A program made the translations under genes and the position numbers. Under the pieces are notes generated by a model. It saw nothing but the letters and a program-made list of their open reading frames with translations, had not been told where the DNA came from and did not search any database. From Typhlomys cinereus (Eukaryota > Chordata > Mammalia > Rodentia > Platacanthomyidae), in NCBI GenBank assembly GCA_023101885.1, contig JALPQD010000115.1, forward strand, positions 3,848,794 through 3,912,793: DNA of 64,000 bases, given 5' to 3'. Position 1 is the stretch's first letter. Every line of letters starts with the position of its first letter. Below, piece by piece: positions 23,811 to 35,669 of the stretch.

Positions 23811-24530
23811 TTTTCAGGTAGTTGAGATGGCTACTAAGTGACTTACAGGATGTAGTGTACAGCTTATGGATACTGTGTCCACATCCAACTGAGCCCGAAG
23901 ATGGCATAAAATTTAATCATGATTCCCAGAACACTGAACAATTTAAATTTTATGACTGTAAAAGCCTAAAGGTGACCAACACATTTCAACTACAACAGGG
24001 CTGCTGTACCCATAAGATCTACCATAGATGTACACAATGGTCAACATACCAACATTTCCCCCAAGGACTAACTGGGATCTTAGAAGAAACAACTGCTCTC
24101 AGAGAGTGTCTCAGGAACAGGCGCTGGACAAGGGAAGAGGAACCATCCCTTACGACTTTACCTACATACAGTACAACAGAAATCTGACTCCCTTATCAAC
24201 ATAGCACCCCAAAGGGAGTCCTGTAATACACACAAGCAGAGAGACAGGAGAGTGGGTGGAACATGACAGGATTAGTGAAGGGAGCTGGAAGATGAGAGAA
24301 GGATATGTAGTTCGGGCAGGTGGGAGAGGAGAGAGTTACATAGGAGTCAGGGCAAAAGACATAAAACCATTTCACAAATATTATGAATTCATGAAAATTT
24401 ATTAATGGAATTTTTCACTTAATGCATTTGGATCATAGATGACCATGGGAAACTAAAACCATGAGAGTAAAACCATGAATATGGCAGTAGAAGAATTACT
24501 ATATTTTCAGTTCTAAGAATAGCTCTTAGG
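23811..24530. other. No recognisable gene; spurious 121-codon frame
   Basis: An open frame at 23822-24187 has no recognisable domain and mixed composition, and is probably chance. The purine-rich part after 24230 could belong to an old retroelement 3' UTR, but no match is clear. Confidence 0.4.
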
Positions 24531-24534
24531 GTAA

Positions 24535-24745
24535 GGGTTTGATAAAAAGATTTTTTTCTTTGGAATTTTCTTATTACATTTTTTGTATAGTTATACAAGC
24601 TCAATGGTTACCCCCCTTTTTTTCCCTTCTCCTTCTTTCCTCCCAGTTATTTCTCCACTCTCCCTCCTTCCCAGTCTCCTCCCCTTACTTCTTTTCCTTC
24701 CCTTCTCCTCTCTTGGTGCTTCCTGAGAATTAGAACTGTCTATAA
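24535..24745 (-). mobile_element. Possible old L1 3' end
   Basis: A T-rich start followed by a long pyrimidine-rich stretch (24605-24715), the layout of an L1 3' end on the minus strand, but with too little specific sequence to be sure. It could be a simple pyrimidine-rich region. Confidence 0.35.
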
Positions 24746-25356
24746 GTTAAGAACATGACCTGATCTTGAGGTAATACTGATGGGAATGGGAACAGGAAAA
24801 TTTGTTGAAATGAAGTTGAAAGATTCTGAGAGTTCTCAAAAATTATTCTAAAAGCAACATATTTTTATCATGAGTTCCAACAAAATAAAACTATATGAAG
24901 CAAAAGGTGGAAGGTTGTGTGTGGTGTTTTAGTTTTCTCTTTTGAAATTATTGTGAAATATGAACTTGTGAGAATTCAGATGTCATGGAACTATATTAAG
25001 TAATAGGTGAAAGACTATTCCTTAAGAAATCCTTGCCACTGACTTGAAATGTATTATAAACTTTCCCTGACATATGGGTGTGGCATTCCATTAAATACAC
25101 TGTTTCAGTGACTGGTTACTAATGGATCAAATCACCAGGCCCATAATTTATTTAAACTATTACTATTTGTGATCATTTGAAAAATTGTATTTCTGTAGGA
25201 TAAACTTTAGAAATGTCAGTTTATTTAGAAACAAAGTAAGGATAAGCTCTTGAGGTAGAGGGACAGCTTGCAATCATGGCCATTTTCTGGAACATTTTCC
25301 TATATTTCCAGTGACTGAAGCAAAGAACAAAGCCTGTTTGCACAGTGTAGAATCCA
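24746..25356. other. No recognisable feature
   Basis: AT-rich, no repeat or open frame recognised. Confidence 0.45.
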
Positions 25357-25885
25357 GCTGCCACGGAGTGGCGTGTCTCTACCCACTCACATACTCATTC
25401 ACACGTATGCGCTGCCTGCTGCGATGACGAAAAAAGGCAAGTTCAGCTGCCCAGCCCCGCCTCTGCCTCAATTCCCCAGAGACTCAGCAACAGGACAGGG
25501 AATTTGTCAGGGCAAAATCTCAAGTTTATTGGGGGAAACAAAGGAGCTTATATAGACAAAAAACCACAAGGCGCCAAATGGGCATCCAATTGTCTCAAAG
25601 GTCAGTACATCCTTCAGGCCCTAGTGGTTAAGTCCAATGTCAATTCAGTAAGGGAGGCAGGTCAATACCTGAAAGCCAATTAGGGCTCTCTGTAAAGTGA
25701 TCAGGGTCACGCCCAGGACACTGGCCCTCAGCGCCATCTTTAGTCCCATGTGCTCGGCCATGCCCTGGGGCAAATCCTGGGCGGCCCAACAGCACAGTGC
25801 CTTGTGATCTGAAGGAGACCTCCTGGGGCAGAAAGGAGTTGAAGAAACATGAAGAGAAGCAGAGTTCAGTCATTTCAGGAGAGTC
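25357..25885 (-). mobile_element. Solo ERV LTR, probably class II (IAP/ERVK-like)
   Basis: On the minus strand a TATA box (CTATATAAG, 25556-25548) is followed 18 bp on by the poly(A) signal AATAAA (25530-25525) and then a GC-rich R/U5 ending near 25357 (...CA). The compact TATA-AATAAA-R order is typical of class II LTRs. No gag or pol flanks it, so it appears solo. The right edge and TSD were not resolved. The 82-codon minus-strand frame at 25888-25640 lies in U3 and is not a gene. Confidence 0.75.
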
Positions 25886-26231
25886 CACCAGTGATAAGGA
25901 GCAGATCTGGCTCCTTTTTAAAAAAATCTTTCTGAAGCATCAGTAGTAGTTGTTTGGAAGGAGCTTGGGCCAAGGTTTGAAGAGTGAGAGATTTCAGATG
26001 TGTATCAGTCAGATGGCATGTGCTGTGGAAAGACGGAATCATCAGACTCTCTCACATATGTGAACGTTCTGCAAGTATGGAAGAAACAAAAATGGAAGGT
26101 ATAAAGCCACTGAGTGAAAGTTGGCCACCCAGGTCACAAAACGAAAATAGACAAATAGAAAATAGCAGAGCAGCATGATCATGGTCAGGTACCATGTGAT
26201 GTGCTTCTTGGACACTGTAGCTTTTAAAAGG
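25886..26231. other. No recognisable feature
   Basis: Nothing identified; short open frames only. Confidence 0.45.
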
Positions 26232-26345
26232 AAGTACTGTTATGCCCATTTAACAGACAAGGAATCACAAGAATAGAAAAGTAAGTTTCATGCAGCCAGG
26301 AAGTGGGAAATCTGAAAGGTAAATCCAGACTGGGCCCATAGAAGG
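26232..26345 (-). mobile_element. MIR SINE relic
   Basis: The text 'tatgcccatttaacagacaa', followed by 'agtaagtttcatgcagccag' and 'gaagtggg', matches the reverse complement of the MIR core region. Ancient and diverged. Confidence 0.8.
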
Positions 26346-27007
26346 CACCTGCCAATTCTGAATGAGACTTTATGAAATGAAATGAGAAAAGGAAATTTGA
26401 CAGTATGGTAGGTTTGGGGCACACCACAGAAATTCAGTAGAAGCAGGAAGTCTGTTTTTTTTTTTTTTTTTGGCTCAGAATCCACTGAGTAACAATAGGT
26501 GTCCTGAGTTTACCTGCCAAGATGACTGAAGTCTAAAGTGTATCAAATAGAGTCTAGGTAGACAGTTAAAATCCCAGAACTGCACTGGGGAAGAGATTGG
26601 TATGATTTTTTTCCAACAATAAAAGTTTGCTAGTTAGCCAACCTTGTTTCTTTTGTCTGATCACCCAGAACCTGAAAGGTTTAGCTTTGATAGTCTTATG
26701 ACCAGATCAGCACTCTCTCTGGGGATTACTGGCAATCCTTCACCATGTAGTAACAAAATCACCTGTTGCCTCTTGGTATGTTTTAGCCTGCATTGTTACT
26801 TTCTTAAAAGTCATACCTCTGACATGTCATTTTAAGATATTTTACTAAACGGTTACAATTCCCAAAGAAGGTACAATTTCTAAAGAGACATTTGCAGCAG
26901 GTTGAATCTCTGCTTTCTCAATGCAATAGAAAGTGTGTGTTTTAAATGCTTTCTTTCTTGGAGACACCTTCAATAGGTGTCTGTTGTAAGAGTTACTAAT
27001 TTTTTTT
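26346..27007. other. No recognisable feature; short T-run
   Basis: Only a T-run at 26455-26471 stands out. Confidence 0.45.
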
Positions 27008-27700
27008 ATATTAATACATTTTTTATTATTATTTCAGCTCATACAAACTTATTAGGTACACCAGTTTCCTCCCTCCCTCCTCCTCCCCCCGTACCCCCTG
27101 CTCCTCCTCCCCACCCCTCTCCCTTCCCATCCCCCAGTGCCTCCCGCCCCAATTCCCAGAGAGTCCTTTCTTGTGCATGCCTGATTTTCCTCTGGGCCCT
27201 CCTCTCCGATGACATACAAGGACCCAGTGGCCTTTCCCTGAACCCTTTCCCGTGTTCCCCTTAGGTATAGGAACACTGCTGTGGCTGCCAATCCCTTGCC
27301 TCCAAACATCTTGGTGCCTTTAGCAGATGCTAGACTTTGTGGGGTCAATAGTGTGTTGGACAATGCGCAGGGCATGCAAAGTCCAATTATGATTGCTTCA
27401 GCCCTAACTTGTATGGAGTATCTTACATATCATTGCTCCTCCCATCCTTTTGCTCTTACACTCTAACCGCCCCCTCTTTCCCAAATTTCCCTGAGCTTCA
27501 GGATGGGGAGAGATTAAGCTGGCCTAGTTCTAGGTGGTTGATATAGAGTCTCTGAAGTTCTGGATTGTGGTTTGTTGATTTTCTTTTGCAGTTTTGCTGC
27601 TCCTGCAATGCCCTTCACTCCATCCTGGTGGGCATTGTATGTTACCCCCTGGCCAGAGACAAAAAGCTGTTAAACTAGAGTCTTGTGATAAAAGCACATT
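27008..27700 (-). mobile_element. 5'-truncated A-type L1 (3' UTR only)
   Basis: The A-type 3' end ('atttcagctcatacaaactt'), the full pyrimidine-rich tract and most of the 3' UTR, ending abruptly at 'aaagcacattc'. It lies wholly in the 3' UTR, so it has no coding part. A clear TSD was not found. The open frames here are the usual 3' UTR shadows. Confidence 0.92.
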
Positions 27701-27794
27701 CTACTGAAATCAAATAATCAGTATAAGATCACAGTGAGCATTTGCTTGACTCCTGTTTTGCCAATTTTTAGAAGAACAGTACTAACACAAAGTG

Positions 27795-27905
27795 TTTTAA
27801 TTTGATCATTTATTCATTCATTTTTCAAGGATTTACTGGGTGAAAGCCAAATTCTTTGCTAAGTACTACAGATAGAGAAATAAAACTCAGCACGCATGCA
27901 TGCAC
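27795..27905 (+). mobile_element. Ancient LINE-derived segment (L1M-like)
   Basis: The stretch 'tttattcattcatttttcaa ... tttactgggtgaaagcc ... gctaagtactacagatagag' matches a consensus common to old mammalian L1 3' ends. Subfamily not resolvable. Confidence 0.55.
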
Positions 27906-30807
27906 GCACATTAAGGCTGTGAATTCAACAGGAAATCCACAGTATTAAGTTAATGATTTAGTTTTCAGATTCCTGGGCACTGAAGTTGGAAGACAAAATT
28001 CTTTTTCATACCAATGATCATAAGGTCCATCAAAGACAGATTTAGGGAAACAAAATTGCAGCCACCAAAAATGATGAGAAATTTGAGGAACGTGGCCCTT
28101 AGTTGGAAATTACATTCCACGGAATGCTGGTAAGAAATCATATTCTGATTTTACTTTTGGAAACTACAAAATCACAAGTCGTTTCTACCAGGGGAATGAC
28201 ACAGCAGTATGAAACCTCCACGTTCTCATGAGGGTGTCAAACAGGTTTCTTACATAACAAGGACTTTGGCACTTCACCAGGCTTGGCTGCTTGACAACCC
28301 TCTACTCCCCAGAAAAAGGCACCAAGATTATTTGGACATTTGGGTGTGATCCAAAATTAGGGAATGGAACAGTGTGCAGGCAACATGTAGGAGTCAACAA
28401 TTTTACAAACAGGAGACAACAGTTTTGAGATCTCTAATTCCATCAGAGTTTCTAATTCCATCAGAGTATGTTTGGGAGTAACCTGAGTCCTGTACAATCT
28501 GGATCCAGTAGAACCTAAAAAACCTATACATGTTCTAGAGTCCCTAGAAGGGCCTTCTGTTCTATACTAGGTTATAAAGGATGGAGCAGACCCTTAAGAA
28601 TCTTTCCTGATGTCAGAGAAGCTCATGTGGTACACTTTTACCTACTATGAAAAGTTTGCATAACAGAGCAGGTTTACATTTCTTAAAGGGAAGAAGAACC
28701 TAGAGCCAGAAAAGATAAAAGACCAGTTTTCCAGATGAAGAAATAGGCCTCTATGCCAATGATGCAGAAACAAGCTTGGTAGCTACTAAAGTTCTGGCAC
28801 AGACATTACAATCATTCTTCTTGGGCTTGATGTAAAGAGATAATTAGTCTATAGGAATCTTTCTACCTTTAAGAGTCCTTTTGCTCAGATGCGACTGTGA
28901 CACTGAGTGATTCATACTAGTGTGTGATCTAGTGTTTTAGGTACTTTCATGTTAGATAAGTTGATTTGTCAAGCGAATCCTTTCTTTTATATTGCATTGA
29001 AATAGACTGAATTTTAGACATCTCAAGAAAACAGCTCCGTTTTACAGGAGTTTTGCTTTTGTAATTTCAATGGGAAGTGTCAGGTTAAATAGACAGATTT
29101 CACCTTACTCTTGAGAATGATTGCTCGTCATCTCAGGTATTGTCCTTGGCACTTTGAGCACGTCATCATAATTTCAACAACAATATTTTAACATGGACAT
29201 TACTGATCCATGGCAGAGATGAGGAAACCTGGTTTCAGAGGTGACTTTGGCTGGTAAGGGAGGTACAAGAGCAGGAGTGGGGGGGAGAGTCTGCTACCTT
29301 AAAGTAACTCTTTATCTCTCATCATTGGTACCATACTGTCTCTCCCTTTATGAAGGAGGCTGCCCTACATTGAGAGTGTCCTCTGGTTTAGGCAATCCAG
29401 ATTAGACCCATACCTACATTAGAAATTCCTTTCAACCATTATCCAAATGGCAAGTGAAATTATATTTCTTCTAAGGATTGAAATTTTATTTTAAATATTT
29501 TTTCTGTTTGCTTCAGACCAGAGCAGGCCAGATATGCATTCGCTTGCTATTTGAGAACTGGTCTTAGGGAAATGCTGTTGAGAGCAGTACTCAATCTACT
29601 TGGAACTGAAGGTCATGGTAGAGATCTCTTTCAGGGATACTTCCTAGCTAAACAGTCTTGATTCTTTCTCTCGTACAAAAGAACCAAACCATCCACCAAC
29701 CTCTCTTTTCCCCCTTCTTTATCCTGTCCATCAAAAGGTGATCTTGAAGAGGGAGAGATCTGGATGGCTTATCTTTATATCTTCCATGTAAAACTTGCAT
29801 GACCCCTGCTGGCAGCTGGGGCTCTACAGGTCCAGCTAGTTGATCCAAGTGAGATGCTGCGTGCTAGACCTAAGTGTATGGCAAAGAACACAGTGGGGAG
29901 CATTGGGATCTGGAGTCCACAGGACATTGCACACATGGATAGATAGGACTGAGGTAGGTGGGAAGGCATGGCGTCGGAGTCAGTTGCCCTCAGCAGCACT
30001 GCTTCCCTCTTGTTTTCCCATCATTGTACCAGAGTTCTAGTGTTGTATAGGTAAGGAGTATGGGGAAGGGAAGTGGTCTGTTGTCTGTGATTCTTAGTTT
30101 GCTAGTGAGCCTGAGCACTAAGACTGCTAACCTTCACAAGTGTTTCTCACTTTTCCTCAGTAGGTGAGATAGAAATGGTAGACTAGACTTGAGTCTTATC
30201 GCTTCCTTCCCCAAGGTCCATTAGGTCTAGTGAAAGTCCAGTTGGTTGGATTGGAGAGAACAATGATTCCATTAAAACAGAGTGCTCTGTCAACAATTCA
30301 AAATGCTGCCATCCCTTTAAAGTTTAAGGGTTTTGCTTCACTTTTTCTGCGAGAATTTGGTAGAGTGTCTCCTGAGACAACACTCAGGAAAGTGGGAAAA
30401 GTTTCTAAAGATACTATACTCCCTTTGGAGTTCTCGCCTCTTCACGCTGTTCACAGGGAACCTTTACTGTGCAGGACTGGAGTCGGTTCTCTTGCAAATG
30501 CTGATCACTGCACTGCCAGTCTTCTCTTTAATTTGAGAAGCAGTGGCTGCTTCAGATAGTTAGAAGAGGAGGAATTGATTTGGGGATTATTTGGCTGTTT
30601 TGTTGTTGCTGCAAATACTGAGAAGGCTGATTCCCAAACTTCTTTGCATGCTGGATGGGGCAACATATTCCAAAGCAACATTTCCCCACACTGTGTTCTA
30701 CAATTATGGGTTTCATAGATGTCAGTGGCATTCAATAACAGAATGTGCAAGTATTCCAAATTTCCGTACAATGGGTCATATCAGTGACTCTGTGACACTG
30801 AAATACA
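27906..30807. other. No recognisable gene or repeat (2.9 kb)
   Basis: Mixed-composition DNA with only short open frames (66-109 codons) that show no domain and no splice-supported exon pattern I can defend. An internal 17-bp duplication, tctaattccatcagagt, occurs at 28434 and 28452. It may hold unrecognised old repeats. Confidence 0.4.
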
Positions 30808-30821
30808 CTTGAGTCCATTTT
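30808..30821. repeat. TSD of the SINE at 30822, left copy
   Basis: cttgagtccatttt is repeated at 31081-31094. Confidence 0.92.
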
Positions 30822-31080
30822 TAAAATTTTTTTAAAATTATTTATTCAATTGTGCGTGTGTATGTGTGTGTGTGCGTGTAAAACCATGGACGAATTCGGG
30901 AACCACCATGGACGCCTCCACCTTCTTTACCCTGCCCCCTCACAGGCTCCCCCCTACCAGGGCCAGAAACGCAGGCCGCCCCCGCTTCCGCCTGGTGTCT
31001 ATACGTGGTGTCTAGGATCCGAACTCAGGACCTTCTGCCTGCAAGGCAGAGGCTTAACCCCTGAGCCACCTCTCCAGCCC
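30822..31080 (-). mobile_element. tRNA-derived SINE, B2-superfamily type
   Basis: Minus-strand copy of the family at 10275: AT-rich tail and GT tract on the left, 'gaggcttaacccctgagcca' and 'cctctccagcccc' (the reverse of the head) on the right. Perfect 14-bp TSD, hence recent. Confidence 0.93.
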
Positions 31081-31176
31081 CTTGAGTCCATTTTATAGGA
31101 CTGCAGATTGCATTGTTTCTCTCGACAGACTTAACTATAGATTTTTTGGGAGAAGAGTATTTCATAAAACTTTCTT

Positions 31177-31457
31177 TCTTTAAATTTTTTTTTATTATTC
31201 AATTGTGCTTGTGTGCGTATGTATTGTGTGTGTGTGTGTGTGTGTGTAGAACCACGGGCGAATTCGGGAACCACCATGGACGCCTCCACCTCCTTGTTTA
31301 CTCTGCCCTGGGATTCACAGGCTCTGCCCTACCAGGACCAGAAACGCAGACCATCCCCACTTCCGCCTGGCGTCTATCCATGGGGTCTAGGATTGGAACT
31401 CAGGACCTTCGGCCTGCAAGGCAGAGACTTAACCCCTGAGCCACCTCTCCAGCCCCT
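31177..31457 (-). mobile_element. tRNA-derived SINE, B2-superfamily type
   Basis: Second minus-strand copy less than 100 bp from the previous one, same orientation. TSD ataaaactttctt (31164-31176) and ataaaaccttctt (31458-31470) with one mismatch, so it may be slightly older. A (TG) tract lies near the tail. Confidence 0.92.
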
Positions 31458-31470
31458 ATAAAACCTTCTT

Positions 31471-32534
31471 CATTGGAACCTAGGAGATGCTGTCCTACCA
31501 TCTTTCTTATCACTTCTTTGCCTGTGATTGTCCTATCTTTGTGGCTCAGTTGGCACTTTGGGTAAATGTCTATGGTCATCCATCTGACAGATACTAAAAG
31601 TCTCTGAAGTATAGACCAGTGTCGTAACCCTAGAAGGGTGACAGAATATTTGGGTCATAATGTCTTTTAGTGTTCAGAATGTGGAAGAATAACTCTAATT
31701 CTAAATTCTAATGCTAAAGACAGTCTATCCTGGCATTTTTGTCATTTGAAAAATTAAGTTAAATCTAGAAAACTAAAACTAAAAGAAAAAGGGCCTTTTA
31801 AATGAAAGCTGTTTATTTCTGAGATTTCATCAGGGGGCCAAGTTGGTATAAAGAATAAAAATGTCTTGTGGATCTGGCTTTGGAGCAGAGCTTTGATCTA
31901 CACAGCACTGGCCATGACCTGCCATTTGTTTTGCTAATCTGTGCTCATTGCAACATCTCATTTTATTACAGTTCCAGGAGTCCCTGAGGGCAGCATCTGT
32001 AAGCAGAGAAAGAGGAGCTGGGCAGGCTCACTCCAAATGCTTTTTGTTGGACTTTGTTGGGGAATGGAGAGTAGGCTGGTAGCACAATTCACCCATTGAC
32101 CTCTTGCCTTATTCGGTCACAAGCTTTCCTGCCTGAAGCACCTTCCTTCAAGCTTCTAGTTATCAACAGACAAGTAACAAAAGGCTGAGCTGCCCTTCTC
32201 CAAGCACAAGCATTTTGAGGAACCAAAATTAGTCTTACTCACCAGCATGACAATTATTGCGATCATATGCTCAGGCAGGCAGAGCAGGGCAATGTGAGAG
32301 GCTGACAATATGCTCTGCAGGAAGAATCCCTTCTTCCCTGCTTCCTTTATGACATTAGCTGGATGAATGTTATTATACATATTATAGAAGATCACCTTAT
32401 TTACTCAATGAATTAAATGTTAATCTTATAAAAATATGCTCACAGAAATACCCATGCTTACATTTGACTAAATATCTGGGTACTGTAGCCTAGCCAAGTT
32501 GACACCTATAATTAATTACTCATCACCCATATAC
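31471..32534. other. No recognisable feature
   Basis: No gene or named repeat recognised. Confidence 0.4.
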
Positions 32535-32975
32535 ACCAGTTCTCTTGTATATGGGGGATATATTTCAAGCTCCCCAGTGGATACCTGAAATCATGGAGAG
32601 TATCAAATTCTATATACTGTTTTTTCTCATATATTCACATAACAACAGTAAAATTTAATTTAAAAGCTTAGTCACTAGTATCATACTAATATAATAATTT
32701 AAAATATAGCAATTTAAATATATGGTAGAGGCTATATGAACTTGGCTCCTTTCTCTGTTGACTGCTACAGAATGGATAGCGTGTACATAGGGTGGCTATA
32801 TTGGAGAGCAATGATTCTCATCCCTGGTAGGATGTGGCATCACAGTATGCAAATTCATCATGCTGTTCATCACAGCCTAAAACTTGAATATTTAAATTGT
32901 TTATTTGTGAACTTGTCCATTCATATCTTTGGACAAAGGTTGACTGTAGATAAGAGGGGACTTCTGCATGGTATG
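32535..32975 (+). mobile_element. Decayed DNA-transposon relic
   Basis: The left part reads 'ttgtatatgggggatatattt' and 'ccccagtggatacctgaaatc'; the right part reads 'aaggttgactgtagataaga' and 'ggggacttctg'. This is the order of the same non-autonomous family as 23140-23810. The middle has diverged or been replaced. Confidence 0.6.
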
Positions 32976-33149
32976 TGTGGTAGTAGAATGAAATACAATT
33001 TTTAGGGGATTGTGAACAAGACTAGTAAAAGCTTCTATGAGTGCACAAATCTACTCTTAGGCCCCCCCTATGGTTCTTCCAATGCAAGTGCTCTTCTCTA
33101 TTCATGTTCTTTCCTACTAATGGGGAGGCCTGCAGTGCTAATGTCATTT

Positions 33150-33635
33150 CGAATTGTCCTGCTTCTCACCTGGCTCCAGGCACACTCGCTATGTTCCTTC
33201 TTGCATACTTGTTCATGAGCTAGTGAGTTAGTTCCTACCTTAGGGCCTTTGCTTTTACTCTCCCCTCTGCCTGGAAGCTCCCTTCCCAGGTCTCTATAGT
33301 AACTGACTCCTCATCAGATCTTTGTCCAACTATTCCTGTTTTCTCAGAGAGGCTTTCATTGCCATCTTCCATATACTAACTCCAGGCCACTCCCCACATG
33401 TCTGGCTATAACCACATATACCCTAGTGACCTAGATCTTAGCACACAATGATGTTTTCTTCATTGCAATAACCATGATCTGAGATTAGATGTGCATTTCT
33501 TTGTCTTTTCCTCTCACATAAAAGTAAGCCCCATATCTTTTCAGCTCACCTTTGCTTTTTTGTTTTCAATGCCAGCATAGTGCTTGGCATATATTAGATG
33601 TCTATAATTGGTTATGGAATGGATCAATGATTATA
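33150..33635 (+). mobile_element. L2 LINE relic (3' part)
   Basis: The order of words is that of L2: 'ttagggcctttgc', 'cctctgcctggaagctccc', 'ctcagagaggctttcattgc', 'aagtaagccccatatctt', then 'agcatagtgcttggcatata' and a 'gaatgga' end. Very old, with many indels. Confidence 0.85.
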
Positions 33636-33689
33636 CAGTGGACATTTGTCACATTTGTCCTTGCTTCAACTGCCCATCTTATAAATGTC

Positions 33690-34115
33690 TTTGATGGTTA
33701 GTAGTAATTGTCATTCTGACACAGTATGCAAATCTCTAGGCTTATGTGAGAAGTAGTATTCTCTTAATTAAAGTTGACCTCTAGATATACCTATGAGGGA
33801 CTGGTTCCATTGCATAATTGATGTGTAAAGACTCAGTACATAGTGGTGGGACCACTCCTTGGGAGGGTGGCTAAAGATGGAGAGGGCCAGATGAGCATAG
33901 GCAGGCAAGCAAGCATGCATTGGTCCTTGTCCTTTGCCTTTGCTTTGGTTGTGATATGATCAGTTTCCTTGGCTTTTGCTGCTGTGATTTCCATGCCATG
34001 ATAGACTGCAACCTGCAATTATATGAGCTGGAATTAAACTCTTCCCCCCAAGTTTCTTGATTTTTATTTTCAGCACTGTGTTATGAAACTGAAACGGTGA
34101 TTGGTACAGGAAATG
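33690..34115 (+). mobile_element. LTR relic of ERVL/MaLR type
   Basis: Starts near 'tgatggttagtagtaattgt', includes 'cctatgagggactggttcc', 'gggaccactccttgggaggg' and 'tgccatgatagactgcaacc', then 'ggaattaaactcttcc' with a near poly(A) signal, and ends 'gaaactgaaacggtgattgg'. This is the plan of rodent and primate ERVL-type LTRs. The exact family is uncertain. Confidence 0.65.
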
Positions 34116-35563
34116 TAGTCATTGCTGTGATAAATGTTACCATGTGACTTTTAAGCCCATGAAACTTTTGTGGAAGTAGCATTGATGAATTTGAAACTTG
34201 GAGATACAAAAGCTGTTGAATCCTAACTGCAGAGCTTAATGGGCCATTTCAGTGGCCATTTGTATGGTCGGATTCTCCGTCAAAATATTACATGAATGGC
34301 CCATAGTTTTTTTTTTTTTTTGACAAAGTTTCATGAGCTGGACTTTCATAGTATACATTTTTTTCAGCATTGCTATCCTTCCAGACACTCATGAAATCCT
34401 GAGTGAGGCTAAATTTGAAGACAATGGACTGTTTTGTGTGGCAGGAGAAGTGTTAAGGCAGGAGAGTGTCCATGCTGGTACTAAGAGTGCGAGCTGTGGA
34501 TGTTAAGAAATCAGCACCACTGATGACTGATCTTTCTTGCATGTGACAAAAGGAAGGAATTCCCAAGGACAAAAATCCAGCCCTTGAAGGGTTCACTTTG
34601 TGAAGATCTGAATTTATTCAGAGGAAGGAAGTCTAAGCTGAAAGGTTCCTTGATCATCAAAATTGGTTGCTTAAGAAAGTGTCCAGAGGTCAACACACAG
34701 AAGGGAGGCAGGTGTGGTCTGGACGGGCCAGGCTACATTCTGAATACATGGTAGAGTTTAGAAATATTGTTTAGATGGTACCAGTATTGCAAGAATGGAA
34801 GATACAAGACTGATAAGGTCATGGAGAACAACTGTGACACAATTTGGCAGGTTGGAGTTTCTGCAAAGGAAGATGAAACCTAAAATTGCAATGGAACTGG
34901 AGGAATAGACCTGCACAGCTTTACAGAACCCATTTGATTACCTTATGAGCTTTATAGATAATGGATGTTGAGCTAAAGAATTTGCATTTACCCTGCTTAG
35001 TGTTGGTCTTGTGATTTGATAATTTTTGCTATACTCCGATTTTTCCATTTTGAAATAGGAATGCTTATTCTATGCATTTACATGCTGGAAATATGCAACT
35101 TGTTTTTTTATTTTACAAGTGTTCCTAATCTTCGGACTTGTAAGGTGTTAGAAGTGTTAATTACTATAGAAACTGACAACATTGGATGGAATATATTTGG
35201 TATTATAAGGTGAACATGAGACCTTGAGAATGGTTGATGGCTGGTTATGGCTAAAAGGTGATGATTGGTTCCCATTGCTTTGGCAGTTAGCCAACATCTC
35301 TAATGAGTGAGGGTCTCTGCCATAGTTTTGCTTTATCCCAGGAGTCAGGGAGAGGATTGAAGAACATTGGATGGATCAGAATTAGTCACTGGGACTTCGT
35401 TGGCTCATCATTTGGTGAGTCCAGTTATAAGCCTTGGGTTTCTGGGACTTCATGAGTTACTAGTACTTATGATAGTCCACACAGTGTGTCTAGAGTTTGT
35501 CAAAACATAAGGCATATCTTCCAGTAAGTGATAATGCAAAGTAATAGGGAAATGTTCTGCACA

Positions 35564-35565
<2 letters not shown>
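34116..35565. other. Possible MaLR internal sequence; no gene
   Basis: Follows the LTR relic in the same orientation. The composition, with short in-phase scraps, could be MaLR internal DNA, but no motif is certain. Confidence 0.3.
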
Positions 35566-35566
<1 letters not shown>

Positions 35567-35629
<63 letters not shown>

Positions 35630-35669
35630 TCTCTCTCTCTCTCTTTCTCTCTCTCTCCCTCTCTCTCTG
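35567..35669. repeat. (TC)n microsatellite, about 100 bp
   Basis: Nearly pure TC/CT dinucleotide with a few interruptions. The minus strand gives an artefactual RE/ER-repeat frame. Long pure tracts of this kind are usually length-variable and can form triplex DNA. Confidence 0.97.

Noticed and set aside
23822..24187. A 121-codon open frame in a repeat-poor stretch
   Set aside because: No domain, no splice or promoter context, and length within chance for this composition.
25640..25888. An 82-codon minus-strand frame
   Set aside because: Lies in the U3 part of the solo LTR; no homology seen.
27906..30807. Possible multi-exon host gene in the repeat-poor region
   Set aside because: I could not find an exon with a recognisable domain and matching splice sites; a database search would be needed.
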